Both the position numbers and the translations under genes were made by a program. Of a stretch of 64,000 nt of DNA, positions 16,656-26,959 are shown one piece after another (the first letter of the stretch is position 1; every line of letters begins with the position of its first letter). Below the pieces are notes generated by a model. That model had not been told where the DNA came from. It did not search any database and saw nothing but the letters and a program-made list of their open reading frames with translations. Origin of the DNA: Prevotella ihumii (GTDB lineage Bacteria; Bacteroidota; Bacteroidia; Bacteroidales; Bacteroidaceae); assembly GCF_900155655.1 (NCBI RefSeq), contig NZ_LT706987.1, positions 2,949,006 to 3,013,005 of the forward strand, written 5' to 3'.

Positions 16656-18842
16656 TTATTTCAAATAATCTTCAAAATACTGTGTGATACGCTCGTGGAG
16701 GTGCACACTCTGATGGCCACGCATATTGTGTGGCTCGCCTGGGTAGACGAAGAAGTCGGGCTGAGTACCTACACCAATACAAGCCTTGAGGAACGAATAA
16801 CAGTGTTGTGGCAACACAACAGGGTCGTTCAGACCTGTAATAATCTGAAGTTTGCCCTTCAAATCCTTAGCCTTCGCCAACAATGAAGTCTTTGCATAGC
16901 CTTCTGGATTGGTCTGTGGGGTGTCCATATAGCGTTCGCCATACATCGCCTCGTACCATTTCCAGTCGATAACAGGACCACCTGCAACACCTACCTTGAA
17001 GGTTTCGGGATAGTTGGTCATCAATGAGATAGTCATAAATCCACCAAACGACCAACCGTGTACCCCCATACGGTCTTGATCAACGTATGGCAACGACTTC
17101 AAATATTTCACACCAGCCATCTGGTCGCGCATTTCTACCTGACCCAATTGGCGGAATGTAGCTTGTTCAAACTCACGACCACGGTTTTCGCTACCACGAT
17201 TATCAAGGATAAAGAGCAAATATCCCTTCTGTGCCATATAGGTTTCCCAAGGGCGTGAACCATAGTTCCACGATGCGTCCACGTTGTGAGCATGAGGGCC
17301 ACCATATACATATACCACTGTAGGGTATTTCTTTGTAGGGTCAAAGTTTACAGGCTTCACCATTCTCCAGTACAAATCGGTCTCGCCATCATCAGCCTTT
17401 ACCGAACCACAGCTAAACTCTGGCACGCCATAGCCCTCCCAAGGGTTCTTAGCTGTGAGCCAATTGTAGCGTGAAGGTTTAGCACTAACGCTGATAAGGT
17501 CAATTTTCTTTGGCACATTAGGCTCTGAATAGCCGTCAAATATGAAGTTACCATTTTCGCTCAATGTAGGCCAGTGGTAGCCCTTACCATTGTCCAACAA
17601 GGTGCGCTTGCCGTTTTCAATATTCACTGCCCACGTGTTGCGCTGAATAGGGTTGCACTCGTTAGACACGTAGATGATGCTTTTCTGCTTTGCGTTGAAG
17701 CCTAAGAAGTTCATCACTACCCACTTGCCACTTGTTATTTGCTTTAATTCCTTTCCGCTCTTATCGAAGAGGTACAAATGATTGTAGCCGTCTTTTTGAC
17801 TCTGCAACACAAACTGGTTGCTATTCCAAGGCAAGAACATTATAGGGTTTGAAGGTTCTACATACTTAGCGTGTGTTTCACGATACAACTCTGCTATCTT
17901 CTTACCCGAAGCAGCATCGTACGAAACAAGACGACAATCGTTTTGGTCACGATTGAGCTCAAACATATAGATGGTCTGATTGTCTGGACTCCACTGAATG
18001 TTAGTGAAATAACGGTCAGTAGGGTCGCCTGCATCAAGGTAGATGGTCTTTCCTGTCTTTAGGTCGTACACACCCACAGTTACCTTGTGCGATGTTTCGC
18101 CTGCCATAGGATACTTTGTAGGTTCGTATGTTCCAATGCGCGACTCGCCTTCCTTAGGTTGCCAGTCTACTTCCTGTATGTGGAAGAGTGGAAAATCGGT
18201 GACCATCGACTGATCCATACGATAGAAAGCCAAACGCTCGCCCGATGGACTCCAATACAAACCACCCTTAATACCAAACTCGTCACGGTGTACAGCCTGA
18301 CCATACACTATCTCGCGCGAACCATCGGTAGTCAATTGTTTGGTATTGCCTGCCTTATCAGCCACAAACAATTGGTTATTGCTAACGTAAGCCACAGCCC
18401 CCGACACCTTGTTCATCTCCATAGCTTGTTCAGCTTTCGAAATGTCGGTGCGCTGCTCTACTCTTTTGGTCTTAAAGTTTACCAACACAAGCTCTTTGCC
18501 CGTATGTACTTCTACTACCGAGCGATTAGCGTATGGGAACGAAACGCCATAGAGCGACTTCACCTCTACGCAACCTTTCAAGTCGTCCAAACCAAAGAGA
18601 CGTGTTTCTTTACCATTCTTAGGATTTACTACCGCACAATAGTCCTTTTCCAACCTCACCAATTGGTCGCCCCACCACGTAGTGTAGCGAGTTTCGGGAC
18701 GCATCTTACGGAAGTTTTTACCCCCAAAGTTTAGGTCTTCTAATGTAAAAGTTTTCTGTGCCATAGTTGTAGCAGGGGTAGCCAAGCCCAAGAGCAAAGC
18801 CATACCTGCATAAGCGATTAACGATTTAGTCTTCATTTTCAT
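16656..18842 (-). CDS. DPP-IV-like prolyl peptidase, exported (family S9)
   Basis: The chosen start at 18842 gives a signal peptide, MKMKTKSLIAYAGMALLLGL...TMA, removed before QKTF; the longer open frame only overlaps the upstream gene. The N-terminal half is a beta-propeller (DPPIV_N). The C-terminal hydrolase shows GWSFGG (Ser, near residue 597), NDPVV (Asp, near 671) and GEPHNMRGH (His, near 702), the complete triad. Such periplasmic or surface enzymes cut dipeptides or tripeptides after proline, supplying peptides to asaccharolytic oral Bacteroidales. It overlaps the upstream RNA methyltransferase gene by 17 bp, implying coupled translation. The precise specificity (DPP-IV or tripeptidyl) is not determined. 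Confidence 0.92.
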   Translation of the reverse strand: MKMKTKSLIAYAGMALLLGLATPATTMAQKTFTLEDLNFGGKNFRKMRPETRYTTWWGDQLVRLEKDYCAVVNPKNGKETRLFGLDDLKGCVEVKSLYGVSFPYANRSVVEVHTGKELVLVNFKTKRVEQRTDISKAEQAMEMNKVSGAVAYVSNNQLFVADKAGNTKQLTTDGSREIVYGQAVHRDEFGIKGGLYWSPSGERLAFYRMDQSMVTDFPLFHIQEVDWQPKEGESRIGTYEPTKYPMAGETSHKVTVGVYDLKTGKTIYLDAGDPTDRYFTNIQWSPDNQTIYMFELNRDQNDCRLVSYDAASGKKIAELYRETHAKYVEPSNPIMFLPWNSNQFVLQSQKDGYNHLYLFDKSGKELKQITSGKWVVMNFLGFNAKQKSIIYVSNECNPIQRNTWAVNIENGKRTLLDNGKGYHWPTLSENGNFIFDGYSEPNVPKKIDLISVSAKPSRYNWLTAKNPWEGYGVPEFSCGSVKADDGETDLYWRMVKPVNFDPTKKYPTVVYVYGGPHAHNVDASWNYGSRPWETYMAQKGYLLFILDNRGSENRGREFEQATFRQLGQVEMRDQMAGVKYLKSLPYVDQDRMGVHGWSFGGFMTISLMTNYPETFKVGVAGGPVIDWKWYEAMYGERYMDTPQTNPEGYAKTSLLAKAKDLKGKLQIITGLNDPVVLPQHCYSFLKACIGVGTQPDFFVYPGEPHNMRGHQSVHLHERITQYFEDYLK

Positions 18843-20304
18843 TATAGTTTTTTCTGCTGCGGAACTTTCCGCCCTTATTATTTTTGTCAAACTTCTTACC
18901 ACCAAACTTCTTGCCGCCCTTTGCACTGCGACCACCTTCAAAATGGTCGTCATCAAACGAGCGACGTCCTTTGCCTCCGCTACGCTTATCACTATCAAAG
19001 CGGTTGCGCTCGAAGCTATGGAACTTAAATGAGCGAATATCGCCCTCCTCATTCGCTTCTGTTTCGTCCAAACGCTTCTTAAATTCGCGTTCTTTCTTGA
19101 AACGATGCTTCTTAGCCATCTCCTTTTTCTCGGCTTCGGTCTTCACTATACCACCTTCGGCACGAAACTCGTTGAGCTTACCATCAAACATTTGGTAGCG
19201 GCGGAACTCACATTCTAACGAACCATTGTACACTGGTATCTTGATACTTGGTTTCAATCCTATCTCACGGAAACACTCCTCACGATACGACAATATCCAA
19301 GCCTCGTTGCCCATAAAGTGGTGTTTCAGGCGTTCGCCTATCATCTTGTATGTGCCAAGGAGGTTAGGTGTGGAGATGCGCTCGCCGTATGGAGGGTTCA
19401 TCACGATGATGCTCTTCTCCTCAGGCTGTGTAAACTGCTTGAAGTCTTTCTGTTCTATGGTGATAAAACGTGAGAAACCAGCGGCAGCCACATTCATTTT
19501 AGCCGTGTTCACAGCCTTCATATCGGTATCGTAACCATAGATATGGTGTGTAAATTCACGTTCTTGCGACTCGTCGTTGTAAATCATATCGAAGAGATCT
19601 GCATCAAAGTCGGGCCACTTCTCAAAGGCGAACTCCTTGCGGAACACACCTGGCGAAATGTTGCGTGCAATGAGGGCAGCCTCAATAGGCAGTGTACCCG
19701 AACCACACATAGGGTCGATAAAGTCGGTTTCGCCCTTCCAACCTGTCATCAATATCATACCAGCAGCAAGCACCTCATTAAGTGGAGCTTCCACACTTTC
19801 CTGACGATAGCCTCGGCGGTGCAACGATTCGCCACTTGAGTCTAACGACAGTGTAGCATTGTCTTCTGCAATGTGAATATTAAGACGAATATCAGGATTG
19901 CTCACCGAAATATTTGGACGCATGCCCGTATTCTCGCGGAACTGGTCTACGATGGCATCTTTCACCTTATAAGTTACGAAGCGCGAATTTTTGAACTCCT
20001 CCGAGTAAACCACCGAGTCTACCGAGAAAGTCTTCCCCTTTAGGATATACTTGCTCCAATCTATTTTTTTCACCTCGTTGTACATATCCTCAGCACTCTG
20101 CGCCTTGAAGTGGGCAATAGGTTTCAATACACGGATGGCGGTATGCAACTGAAAGTTAGCACGATACATCATCTCTTTATCACCCGTGAACGACACCATT
20201 CTGCGTCCTACCTGTACGTTGTTAGCACCTAATTGGGTGAGCTCTTGAGCCAAAACCTCCTCAAGTCCCATAAAGGTTTTGGCAATGAGTTCAAATTCTT
20301 CCAT
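18826..20304 (-). CDS. THUMP-domain RNA methyltransferase with basic tail
   Basis: 492 residues. A THUMP domain covers roughly residues 45-160. The Rossmann methyltransferase follows, with FIDPMCGSGTLPIEAALIA near residue 195 (SAM site) and NPPYGER near residue 300 (base-flipping NPPY), as in RlmL/RlmK-type guanine-N2 methyltransferases of 23S rRNA. The last ~110 residues are strongly charged, ending in a glycine- and lysine-rich RNA-binding-like tail. The tail gene end overlaps the peptidase start. Target nucleotide not proven. Confidence 0.9.
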   Translation of the reverse strand: MEEFELIAKTFMGLEEVLAQELTQLGANNVQVGRRMVSFTGDKEMMYRANFQLHTAIRVLKPIAHFKAQSAEDMYNEVKKIDWSKYILKGKTFSVDSVVYSEEFKNSRFVTYKVKDAIVDQFRENTGMRPNISVSNPDIRLNIHIAEDNATLSLDSSGESLHRRGYRQESVEAPLNEVLAAGMILMTGWKGETDFIDPMCGSGTLPIEAALIARNISPGVFRKEFAFEKWPDFDADLFDMIYNDESQEREFTHHIYGYDTDMKAVNTAKMNVAAAGFSRFITIEQKDFKQFTQPEEKSIIVMNPPYGERISTPNLLGTYKMIGERLKHHFMGNEAWILSYREECFREIGLKPSIKIPVYNGSLECEFRRYQMFDGKLNEFRAEGGIVKTEAEKKEMAKKHRFKKEREFKKRLDETEANEEGDIRSFKFHSFERNRFDSDKRSGGKGRRSFDDDHFEGGRSAKGGKKFGGKKFDKNNKGGKFRSRKNYNENED

Positions 20305-20525
20305 TAATTTCTCTTTTTAAAAAATGTCCATCCACGCATCGTTTCACATCTTGACGACCAATGCTAATTTTGGAGCATCCTTTTATATTTGTATATCAGT
20401 TTATAATCAAAAAAAATAGTCTCTACCTTTCACCCTCTGTTGGAAGAAGTATAAAGACTGTGCAAAGGTAATGAATTTTGCTACAAATACCTAAATTTAT
20501 AGAAAAAAAACTGAGGTGCAAATAA

Positions 20526-20559
20526 GACAAAACCGACTTGCTACAAAGCAAATCGGATT
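20526..20559 (-). terminator. Terminator after the tRNA pair
   Basis: On the minus strand ATCCGATTTGC, loop, GCAAGTCGGT is followed by TTTTGTC. A second weaker hairpin (CCTTC.../GAAGG) sits between it and tRNA-Tyr. Confidence 0.65.
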
Positions 20560-20605
20560 TAGCATTATAAGACCTTCTTTTTATAAGGAAGGAAATAAAA
20601 AAAAG

Positions 20606-20687
20606 TGGGTAGTGATGGATTCGAACCACCGAAGCAAGAAGCAGCAGATTTACAGTCTGCCCCATTTGGCCACTCTGGAAACTACCC
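20606..20687 (-). tRNA. tRNA-Tyr (GTA)
   Basis: The minus strand folds into an 82-nt tRNA. The acceptor stem GGGTAGT/ACTACCC, anticodon stem-loop CAGACTGTAAATCTG (anticodon GTA), long variable arm of a class II tRNA and T arm GGTTCGAATCC are all visible. It is 5 bp downstream of tRNA-Val on the same strand. Confidence 0.95.
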
Positions 20688-20692
20688 CTGTG

Positions 20693-20767
20693 TGGGCGTT
20701 GACGGATTCGAACCGCCGACCCTCTGCTTGTAAGGCAGATGCTCTAAACCAACTGAGCTAAACGCCC
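20693..20767 (-). tRNA. tRNA-Val (TAC)
   Basis: The minus strand folds into a 75-nt tRNA with acceptor stem GGGCGTT/AACGCCC, D-loop TAGCTCAGTTGG, anticodon loop CTTACAA (anticodon TAC) and T arm GGTTCGAATCC. It is transcribed together with tRNA-Tyr. Confidence 0.95.
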
Positions 20768-20939
20768 TTACGCTTGATAAAAATACAACTTAAATCGAGA
20801 CTTGAAATGTAAATTTCTTAACTCATATAAGTAGTGCTTTTTGTAAGCGAGTGCAAAAGTACACAAAAAAAATGTATTAACCAAACTTTTACACTCTTTT
20901 TTGCATTTATCCTTCAAAAATAGTTTTATAAGCAGCAAA

Positions 20940-21000
20940 TCATTAACCCCAATCAGTCTTTAAACCCAAATCGGCTTTAGTCACTTTGTTTTATTTTTTT
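20940..21000. repeat. Degenerate family A ends
   Basis: Two overlapping partial copies of the CCCAAATCGG terminal motif (ccccaatcagtcttta, cccaaatcggctttag) in the gap between rpoD and the tRNAs, followed by T-rich sequence. No gene seen between the tRNAs and rpoD. Confidence 0.45.
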
Positions 21001-21070
21001 TTTGAAACTTATAAGCTCTCTTTTATCTTATTTGGGGGTTATTTTTTTTTCGCCCCCCCTTTTCTATCAT

Positions 21071-21105
21071 AAATCCCCACTACGCATTTCGCACAGTGGG
21101 GATTT
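21071..21105 (-). terminator. Terminator-like hairpin after rpoD
   Basis: AAATCCCCACT and AGTGGGGATTT form an 11-bp stem about 30 bp past the rpoD stop. The T run is short, so efficiency is uncertain. Confidence 0.65.
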
Positions 21106-21130
21106 CTATTCCTTTTACTTAATGTTATTC

Positions 21131-22003
21131 TTAGCCTAAGTACTTCATCAGCACACGAGCATTACCGCTTTCGCGTATTTTCTCGATAGCTTTCTCTCTA
21201 ATCTGGCGCACACGTTCGCGTGTGAGTTGCATTTCTGTACCTATTTCCTCCAATCCTTTCTCTTGGCAACCGATACCAAAACATTCGATAACGATTTTGC
21301 GTTCACGCTCTTTCAGCGTATTCTGCAATACTGCTTTAAGGTCGTCAGACATTGATTCAAAGTCCACACTCTTATCCGTACGTGAGTCGTCGCCTGATGA
21401 GAGCATATCGCTCATTGAGTTGTCATCATCGTCACTAAATGGTGCATCGATACTCATATGATGGTTGTCGGCACTCTGACTCTGTCGGATACGTGCTTCG
21501 TCAATACCTGTAAGGTCTGCTAACTCGTGAATAGATGGACGTCGATTGTGTTTTTGCACAAATTCGTTTGTCACCTGATTGATTTTCGAGATAGCGCCGA
21601 CCTGATTGAGGGGCAAGCGTACTATACGACTTTGCTCTGCAATGGCTTGCAAGATGCTTTGTCGTATCCACCAAACTGCATAGGAGATAAACTTAAAACC
21701 ACGTGTTTCGTCAAACTTTTCTGCTGCCTTTACCAATCCAATGTTACCTTCATCAATAAGGTCGGTCAAGGAAAGTCCTTGGTGCTGATACTGTTTAGCC
21801 ACAGATACTACGAAACGCAGATTTGCTTTGATGAGTTTTTCCTTAGCTCGCTCGCCTTTGCGACCGCCTTTGTGAATTTCTTGAGCAAGCTCAATCTCTT
21901 CATCAACGGTAATCATAGGTTCACGACCAATCTCAACTAAGTACTTATCAAGTGCTTCGCTTGAACGATTGGTAATACTTTTAGAAATCTTAAGTTGTCT
22001 CAT
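21131..22003 (-). CDS. rpoD: Primary RNA polymerase sigma factor
   Basis: 290 residues, the short form typical of the Bacteroidota housekeeping sigma factor. Region 1.2 starts [14 protein letters not shown]. Region 2 contains [21 protein letters not shown] then [13 protein letters not shown] (DNA melting and -7 contact). Region 3 and then region 4 with [18 protein letters not shown] (-33 contact) complete it. It directs transcription from the TTTG/TAnnTTTG promoters seen across this window. An acidic loop (DDDDNS) lies between regions 3 and 4. Monocistronic here. Confidence 0.97.
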   Translation of the reverse strand: MRQLKISKSITNRSSEALDKYLVEIGREPMITVDEEIELAQEIHKGGRKGERAKEKLIKANLRFVVSVAKQYQHQGLSLTDLIDEGNIGLVKAAEKFDETRGFKFISYAVWWIRQSILQAIAEQSRIVRLPLNQVGAISKINQVTNEFVQKHNRRPSIHELADLTGIDEARIRQSQSADNHHMSIDAPFSDDDDNSMSDMLSSGDDSRTDKSVDFESMSDDLKAVLQNTLKERERKIVIECFGIGCQEKGLEEIGTEMQLTRERVRQIREKAIEKIRESGNARVLMKYLG

Positions 22004-22118
22004 TAATCTTTATTTTTCTCCGCTTTAATTGGCTATAATTTGAAAAATCCGAAATAATCGGCTTGCAAATTTACGCAAAATATTTCATTCTACCAAATTT
22101 AAAGCACAATATTTACCT

Positions 22119-23624
22119 TTAGAACTGAAAATAAATAAAGGGTTGTATCTCGCTGCTCTTCACTTGTATCACAATATATATAACGCTCAAGAGTGCTAAA
22201 ATGCTCAATACCATACCGCCTTTTTTCAATGCAAACACTGCACGATTGCACCACGAGTTGGGCACAAAATGGGTAATAAAACCAAAGAGTGCCAACAGCA
22301 ATACAGCACGATACGAGTACACCACCTGTGTAGCCAACTCTGGGTGGAAACTGAAGAATATTTGATTGAGCATAGCTTTAATGGTTGCCCAACTTGGAAG
22401 GCGGAATACCATAAACATAAAGGCTACAAACTGAAAGGTGAGGAATACCGAAGCCACTCGCTTCAATCCCGTAGAGCGGTATTGCTTATCGTGATGCAAC
22501 ACATTGGTACGCCACCACTTATGCAAAGCCAATGCCACACCATGAATACCACCCCATATAACAAAGTTGAAGCTTGCTCCGTGCCACAAACCGCACAAAA
22601 GCATCGAGCCTATGAGGTTGAAATACATTCTAAACGTACCCTTTCTGTTGCCGCCCCATGCTATATACACGTAATCTTTTATCCACGATGAAAGCGAAAT
22701 ATGCCATCTGCGCCAAAACTCCGTAACGCTTGCACTGGTATAAGGCGCATTAAAGTTCATTGGGAAATGGAAACCCAAAAGCAACGCCAATCCTATCGCC
22801 ATATCGCTATAACCGCTAAAGTCGCAATAGATTTGTAGTGCATAGCCATATACGCCTAAAAGGTTTTCAAACCCCGAATAGAGTTGTGGGTTCTCAAAGA
22901 TTCGGTCTACAAAGTTCAGACTGATGTAGTCGCTTATCACAGCTTTCTTAAACAGACCTATGATGATGAGAAAAACGCCATTAGCCAACATTGTATCGCT
23001 CACCACCAATTTGCGTCTTATTTGTGGAATAAAGTCGTTGGCACGCACAATAGGTCCTGCCACCAACTGGGGAAAGAACGACACATAGAAAGCATAATCT
23101 AACAGTCTGTCCAATGGGCGCAGCTTTCCTCGATACACATCAATGGTGTAGCTAAGGCTTTGGAACGTAAAGAAACTTATCCCCACAGGAAGGAAAATGT
23201 CCCAAGGTTGGAAGTTGTTGCCCACAATGTCGGCAATGATTTGCCCAAAGAAGTTGGTGTACTTGAAATAGATGAGAAAACTAATGTCAATAAGCACACT
23301 CATCGTTATCAGCACTTTCATCAATGCCCTGCTGCCCTCACGCTGTTTCACCTTATATATATAGTGCGCCAACCAATAGTCGGTAAAGGTTATCAGTGCC
23401 AAGAGAGCTACATACACACCGCTGCTCTTATAATAGAAATAATACGAAAAGAGCGTAACAAACGCAATGCGAGCCGTATCTCTATGGCGCAAAAGCATAT
23501 AGACAAACGAAAAGCCTACAAAGAGATAAAGAAACAGACCACTACTAAAAATGATAGGACTTTTAGGGTCGTAGGTGAGCAATTTCACCAAATTATCGAA
23601 AATCACTTGAATATCCATCGCCAC
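22119..23624 (-). CDS. MBOAT family O-acyltransferase
   Basis: 501 residues with about 11 membrane segments. The family core is visible: FPQLVAGPIVR near residue 185, QIYCDFSGYSDMAIGLALLLG near 265, FWRRWHISLSSWIKDYV, and the catalytic-histidine region CGLWHGASFNF near residue 330. It resembles AlgI/DltB/PatA enzymes, which move an acyl group across the membrane to an extracytoplasmic polymer. The next gene upstream, 5 bp away, encodes an SGNH-type exported hydrolase, the usual partner that transfers acetyl to the polymer. Polymer (peptidoglycan or exopolysaccharide) not known. Confidence 0.92.
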   Translation of the reverse strand: MAMDIQVIFDNLVKLLTYDPKSPIIFSSGLFLYLFVGFSFVYMLLRHRDTARIAFVTLFSYYFYYKSSGVYVALLALITFTDYWLAHYIYKVKQREGSRALMKVLITMSVLIDISFLIYFKYTNFFGQIIADIVGNNFQPWDIFLPVGISFFTFQSLSYTIDVYRGKLRPLDRLLDYAFYVSFFPQLVAGPIVRANDFIPQIRRKLVVSDTMLANGVFLIIIGLFKKAVISDYISLNFVDRIFENPQLYSGFENLLGVYGYALQIYCDFSGYSDMAIGLALLLGFHFPMNFNAPYTSASVTEFWRRWHISLSSWIKDYVYIAWGGNRKGTFRMYFNLIGSMLLCGLWHGASFNFVIWGGIHGVALALHKWWRTNVLHHDKQYRSTGLKRVASVFLTFQFVAFMFMVFRLPSWATIKAMLNQIFFSFHPELATQVVYSYRAVLLLALFGFITHFVPNSWCNRAVFALKKGGMVLSILALLSVIYIVIQVKSSEIQPFIYFQF

Positions 23625-23629
23625 CTTTC

Positions 23630-25009
23630 TTATTTTATAATTCCTGCTTTCACTTTTCGCTTGTAATTCTCTTCACCTGCCAAGATAGCTTGCATCATCT
23701 TATCGGCAAGAAACTTACCTCCATCAAATTTCAAGTGGGTATAGTCTTTGTTTGCCATACCCTTGTCCACCAAGGTTTTCATACTGTTTCTACCGCCCAT
23801 AGCCTTAAACAGATTGAAATAAGCCACCTTGCAGTCGGCTGCCATTTGGTTCTGATAAGCCGAAAGGTGCTCCACCGCTTTCACGGTCTCTATGCCGTTT
23901 GCTGTGCGTTGGTCTCTATCGCCCACGCTCATTACCAAGATTGAAGCTTCGGGGTAAGCCGCACGCAACTTGGCTATTACTCGTTTCATACGAGATATAT
24001 AGTTGTTGTAATGCAATTTATCGGCTTGGTCTGATGCTGCATTTACACCATAATGCACAATGATAAGGTCATAAGGGCGTTTCTCCGCAAAGCCTTTAAA
24101 CGTATCGAAAGGTACATCATTCAGACTCCAACCCATTGTGCCACGAAGATTAAGATTGTCGAGTATCACACCTTTGTTTGACTCCAAGGCAACGCCATAA
24201 TAACGTGCCCCTACTCCGCCGCCTACAATCTTAAAGCCACAACTCGTCATATTGCCGCTGACCGTCATTTGTTGCACCCCCTTTGCTTCTGCAAAAGCCT
24301 CTGTTTCGTCCTGTTCGCCGTTAGCGTATGCTGCTATATTTACCCCAGTAGGAGCAAAGAAATAGAAGTAAGCGTTTTGCCACGTACTTGTTCCTTTGCG
24401 ATAAGTGGTAGCGTTGAGCGTAACCGATGCCTCGCGCCCAGCCAAGAAGTAGCGTTGATTGATGCCTTGTAAGTCTTTGTTAAATCCATCGCTTTTAAAG
24501 ATAAACTCGGTAAAGCCTACCGAATTGAGTTCGATAGTAGGGCGAAAGCCATTTGTTCCTTTGGTACAATCTACCCACCCTATACCCGTGCCGCCATACC
24601 TATCTTGCAACATCTGTCGCAAATCGCAAGTCAAGATGTCACCCTCGGTAAACGAGTCGCAAAAGTAGGCGATGCGTACAGGCCTATCAAGCTGTTGACG
24701 ATTAAGCAATTGCGAATAAAAATGGTTCATTCCCCCCACTCCATCGTTCGAGTAATCGTCTATCAGGGTAACACCCTTAGGGCGATAGGGTTCGAAATCT
24801 TTATAGCGTGTATCGTTAGCCAATAGTGTTTCTGCTGTTGGGCGCACCACCACTGAGGTCGTATCGTCTGCCGAGGGTATAAGGTCGCTAAGCATATTCA
24901 CCTGTCTTAGCTCTGTGCCACAAACGGTAAGTTTGGGCAAAAAGTGCATAGCAAGCAGCGCAGCCAATACTATGGCAGCCATAGCAAAAACCTTTACGTG
25001 TGTGTTCAT
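23630..25009 (-). CDS. Membrane-anchored SGNH/GDSL-like hydrolase
   Basis: 459 residues. An N-terminal hydrophobic segment (residues 8-28) anchors or exports it. The block I motif of SGNH enzymes reads FCDSFTEGD near residue 108, and later VHYGVNAAS and a histidine near the C-terminus (DYTHLKFDGG) supply the remaining conserved positions. With the adjacent MBOAT gene it probably forms an acetyl-transfer pair for a cell-envelope polymer. The two genes are translationally close (5-bp gap). Whether it acts as transferase or esterase is undetermined. Confidence 0.8.
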   Translation of the reverse strand: MNTHVKVFAMAAIVLAALLAMHFLPKLTVCGTELRQVNMLSDLIPSADDTTSVVVRPTAETLLANDTRYKDFEPYRPKGVTLIDDYSNDGVGGMNHFYSQLLNRQQLDRPVRIAYFCDSFTEGDILTCDLRQMLQDRYGGTGIGWVDCTKGTNGFRPTIELNSVGFTEFIFKSDGFNKDLQGINQRYFLAGREASVTLNATTYRKGTSTWQNAYFYFFAPTGVNIAAYANGEQDETEAFAEAKGVQQMTVSGNMTSCGFKIVGGGVGARYYGVALESNKGVILDNLNLRGTMGWSLNDVPFDTFKGFAEKRPYDLIIVHYGVNAASDQADKLHYNNYISRMKRVIAKLRAAYPEASILVMSVGDRDQRTANGIETVKAVEHLSAYQNQMAADCKVAYFNLFKAMGGRNSMKTLVDKGMANKDYTHLKFDGGKFLADKMMQAILAGEENYKRKVKAGIIK

Positions 25010-25039
25010 CTTTATATATTCTCTCTCTAAAATCTTTAA

Positions 25040-25290
25040 CCCAAATCGGTCATTAAACCAGTTTAGGAGTATTCTTCATTATTCTTGAAACTTATGAGAT
25101 GTCTTTTTTCCTTATTTTGGCTTTATTTTACCTATATCTGGAGTCACATAGCCTACTGATATATGCAAAATAAATCTCAAAATAATCACAAAAAGATAGT
25201 ACAACCCGAATATAATCAAGCTTGCTTGAAATTACTGAGGTGCAGCCTATCTTATCTAAATACATTCTCATTCTAACAACCCATCTGGGG
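25040..25290. repeat. Family A element, long variant (about 250 bp)
   Basis: Begins CCCAAATCGGTCATTAAACC and ends CTAACAACCCATCTGGGG. Flanks are TTTAA and TTAAA, close to but not an exact duplication. Internal segments match the short variant at 7678-7772. No reading frame is convincing. Confidence 0.6.
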
Positions 25291-25497
25291 TTAAACGAGG
25301 TGCAAAATTATCAATAAAGTTTTTAATATTACTACCTTTAGGGATAAATTATTGCAATGAAACTTAAATATTTGATTTCGCACAAGTTGTCGTTAGATTT
25401 TTCATTGTGTAATTGAGAAAAAAACGCATAAACCAAAAGAGTTGCCCAACTTGCTAACACAGTGGGTGCAAGTATGGGTAACTATCTTATTTTTAAA

Positions 25498-25564
25498 CCC
25501 AAATCGGTCGTCGGACGGGTCGGACGGGTCAGACGGGTCAGACAAGTCGGACGACCGATTTGGG
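25498..25564. repeat. Short GTCNGAC array with family A ends
   Basis: CCCAAATCGGTCGTCGGAC...GTCGGACGACCGATTTGGG enclosing four to five 9-bp units. The left flank is TTAAA. It lies about 20 bp beyond the fcl stop codon and can fold as one hairpin. Confidence 0.7.
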
Positions 25565-25586
25565 TAAATACTTATAAGGTAACCAG

Positions 25587-26795
25587 TTAAGCTAACGAGG
25601 CTTGATACCATTGATATAGCTTTTCCACACCTTGCTCTATTTCCACCTTGTGTTGCCACCCTAAGGAGTGAAGTTTGCTCACATCAATAAGTTTGCGTGG
25701 TGTCCCGTCGGGCTTGGTTTCGTCCCAAACTATTTCTCCTGTAAAGTGGAGCGTCTTTACTATAAGCTCAGCAAGCGACTTGATGGTGAGTTCTTTACCT
25801 GTGCCCACATTGATGTGGCAATTGCGTATTTCGCCCAACGAAGGTATTGCGCCACCACGCCCATCGCTGTTGTTGCGGTCTACAGCACCATCGGCAGAAA
25901 CGCCATAAAAGACACTTGAATATTTCTCAATGCCAATAATATCCTTAAAGTCTACATTCAACAGCACGTGTACCGAGGCATCTGCCATATCCTCGCTCCA
26001 AAGAAACTCGCGAAGCGGTGAACCTGTTCCCCACAGCGTAACCTTATTGCGCTCAATGCCATAAAAGGCCAAGGCCTTCAGTATGCGGTCTTTATCACAG
26101 TTGCCGTCTACATTTTCTTTGCCTATCTGTTCGCTCAACTTTGCCACGGGGTTAATGGGTCGCTTGTTCATATCGGTGCGTATAGCGTCCCAATTGTCTT
26201 CCTCAATGAGCTTAGCAAGGTATATTTTGCGCATCATTGCAGGCATTACGTGACTGTTTTCCAAATGGAAATTGTCGTTAGGACCATACAGATTGGTAGG
26301 CATCACAGCGATATAGTTAGTGCCATACTGTAGATTGTAGCTTTCGCACATCTTTAGTCCTGCTATCTTGGCTATGGCATATTCTTCGTTGCTGTACTCC
26401 AATGGCGAGGTGAGCAACGCATCTTCTTTCATAGGTTGAGGAGCATTCTTAGGATAAATGCACGTAGAACCAAGGAAGAGAAGTTTCTTGACACCGTGCT
26501 TATAAGCCGAGCCGATGACGTTGCACTGCATCTTCATATTCTGCATGATGAAGTCGGCACGATACAAGCTGTTTGCCATAATTCCGCCAACAAAGGCTGC
26601 CGCCAATACCACAGCATCGGGTTTCTCGGTAGCAAAAAAGGTTTCTACCGCCTGTTCGTTCGTAAGGTCTAATTCGCTATGGGTGCGCCCTACAAGATTA
26701 GTATAACCCCTCTGCTTGAGATTGTTCCATATAGCCGACCCCACAAGACCTCTATGCCCTGCAATATATATCTTTGCGTTTTTGTTTAATTCCAT
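25587..26795 (-). CDS. fcl: GDP-L-fucose synthase
   Basis: 402 residues of the extended SDR fold. The NADP-binding motif GHRGLVGSA is at residues 13-21, and the catalytic Ser-Tyr-Lys are seen as LGSTCIYP (near 109), and Y...K in SNEEYAIAKIAG (near 140). It converts GDP-4-keto-6-deoxymannose to GDP-fucose in two steps (epimerase and reductase). It is longer than the ~320-residue E. coli enzyme because of an insertion around residues 195-245, which I have seen in Bacteroidales homologues. With manA and the alpha-fucosidase elsewhere here it suggests fucose metabolism in surface glycans. Confidence 0.93.
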   Translation of the reverse strand: MELNKNAKIYIAGHRGLVGSAIWNNLKQRGYTNLVGRTHSELDLTNEQAVETFFATEKPDAVVLAAAFVGGIMANSLYRADFIMQNMKMQCNVIGSAYKHGVKKLLFLGSTCIYPKNAPQPMKEDALLTSPLEYSNEEYAIAKIAGLKMCESYNLQYGTNYIAVMPTNLYGPNDNFHLENSHVMPAMMRKIYLAKLIEEDNWDAIRTDMNKRPINPVAKLSEQIGKENVDGNCDKDRILKALAFYGIERNKVTLWGTGSPLREFLWSEDMADASVHVLLNVDFKDIIGIEKYSSVFYGVSADGAVDRNNSDGRGGAIPSLGEIRNCHINVGTGKELTIKSLAELIVKTLHFTGEIVWDETKPDGTPRKLIDVSKLHSLGWQHKVEIEQGVEKLYQWYQASLA

Positions 26796-26959
26796 TTTCT
26801 GTACTTCAAAATATTATAATGCAAAGATACGATTTTATAATTAGAGGAGAAAAAACTATTGATAAAATTATGCGCTCGCCCATCTATTCCCTCTATTTTA
26901 TATTGTTCTGTTTATCCACATCGCATTTTCAGAAATCTATACATCAACCTTTTAGAAGC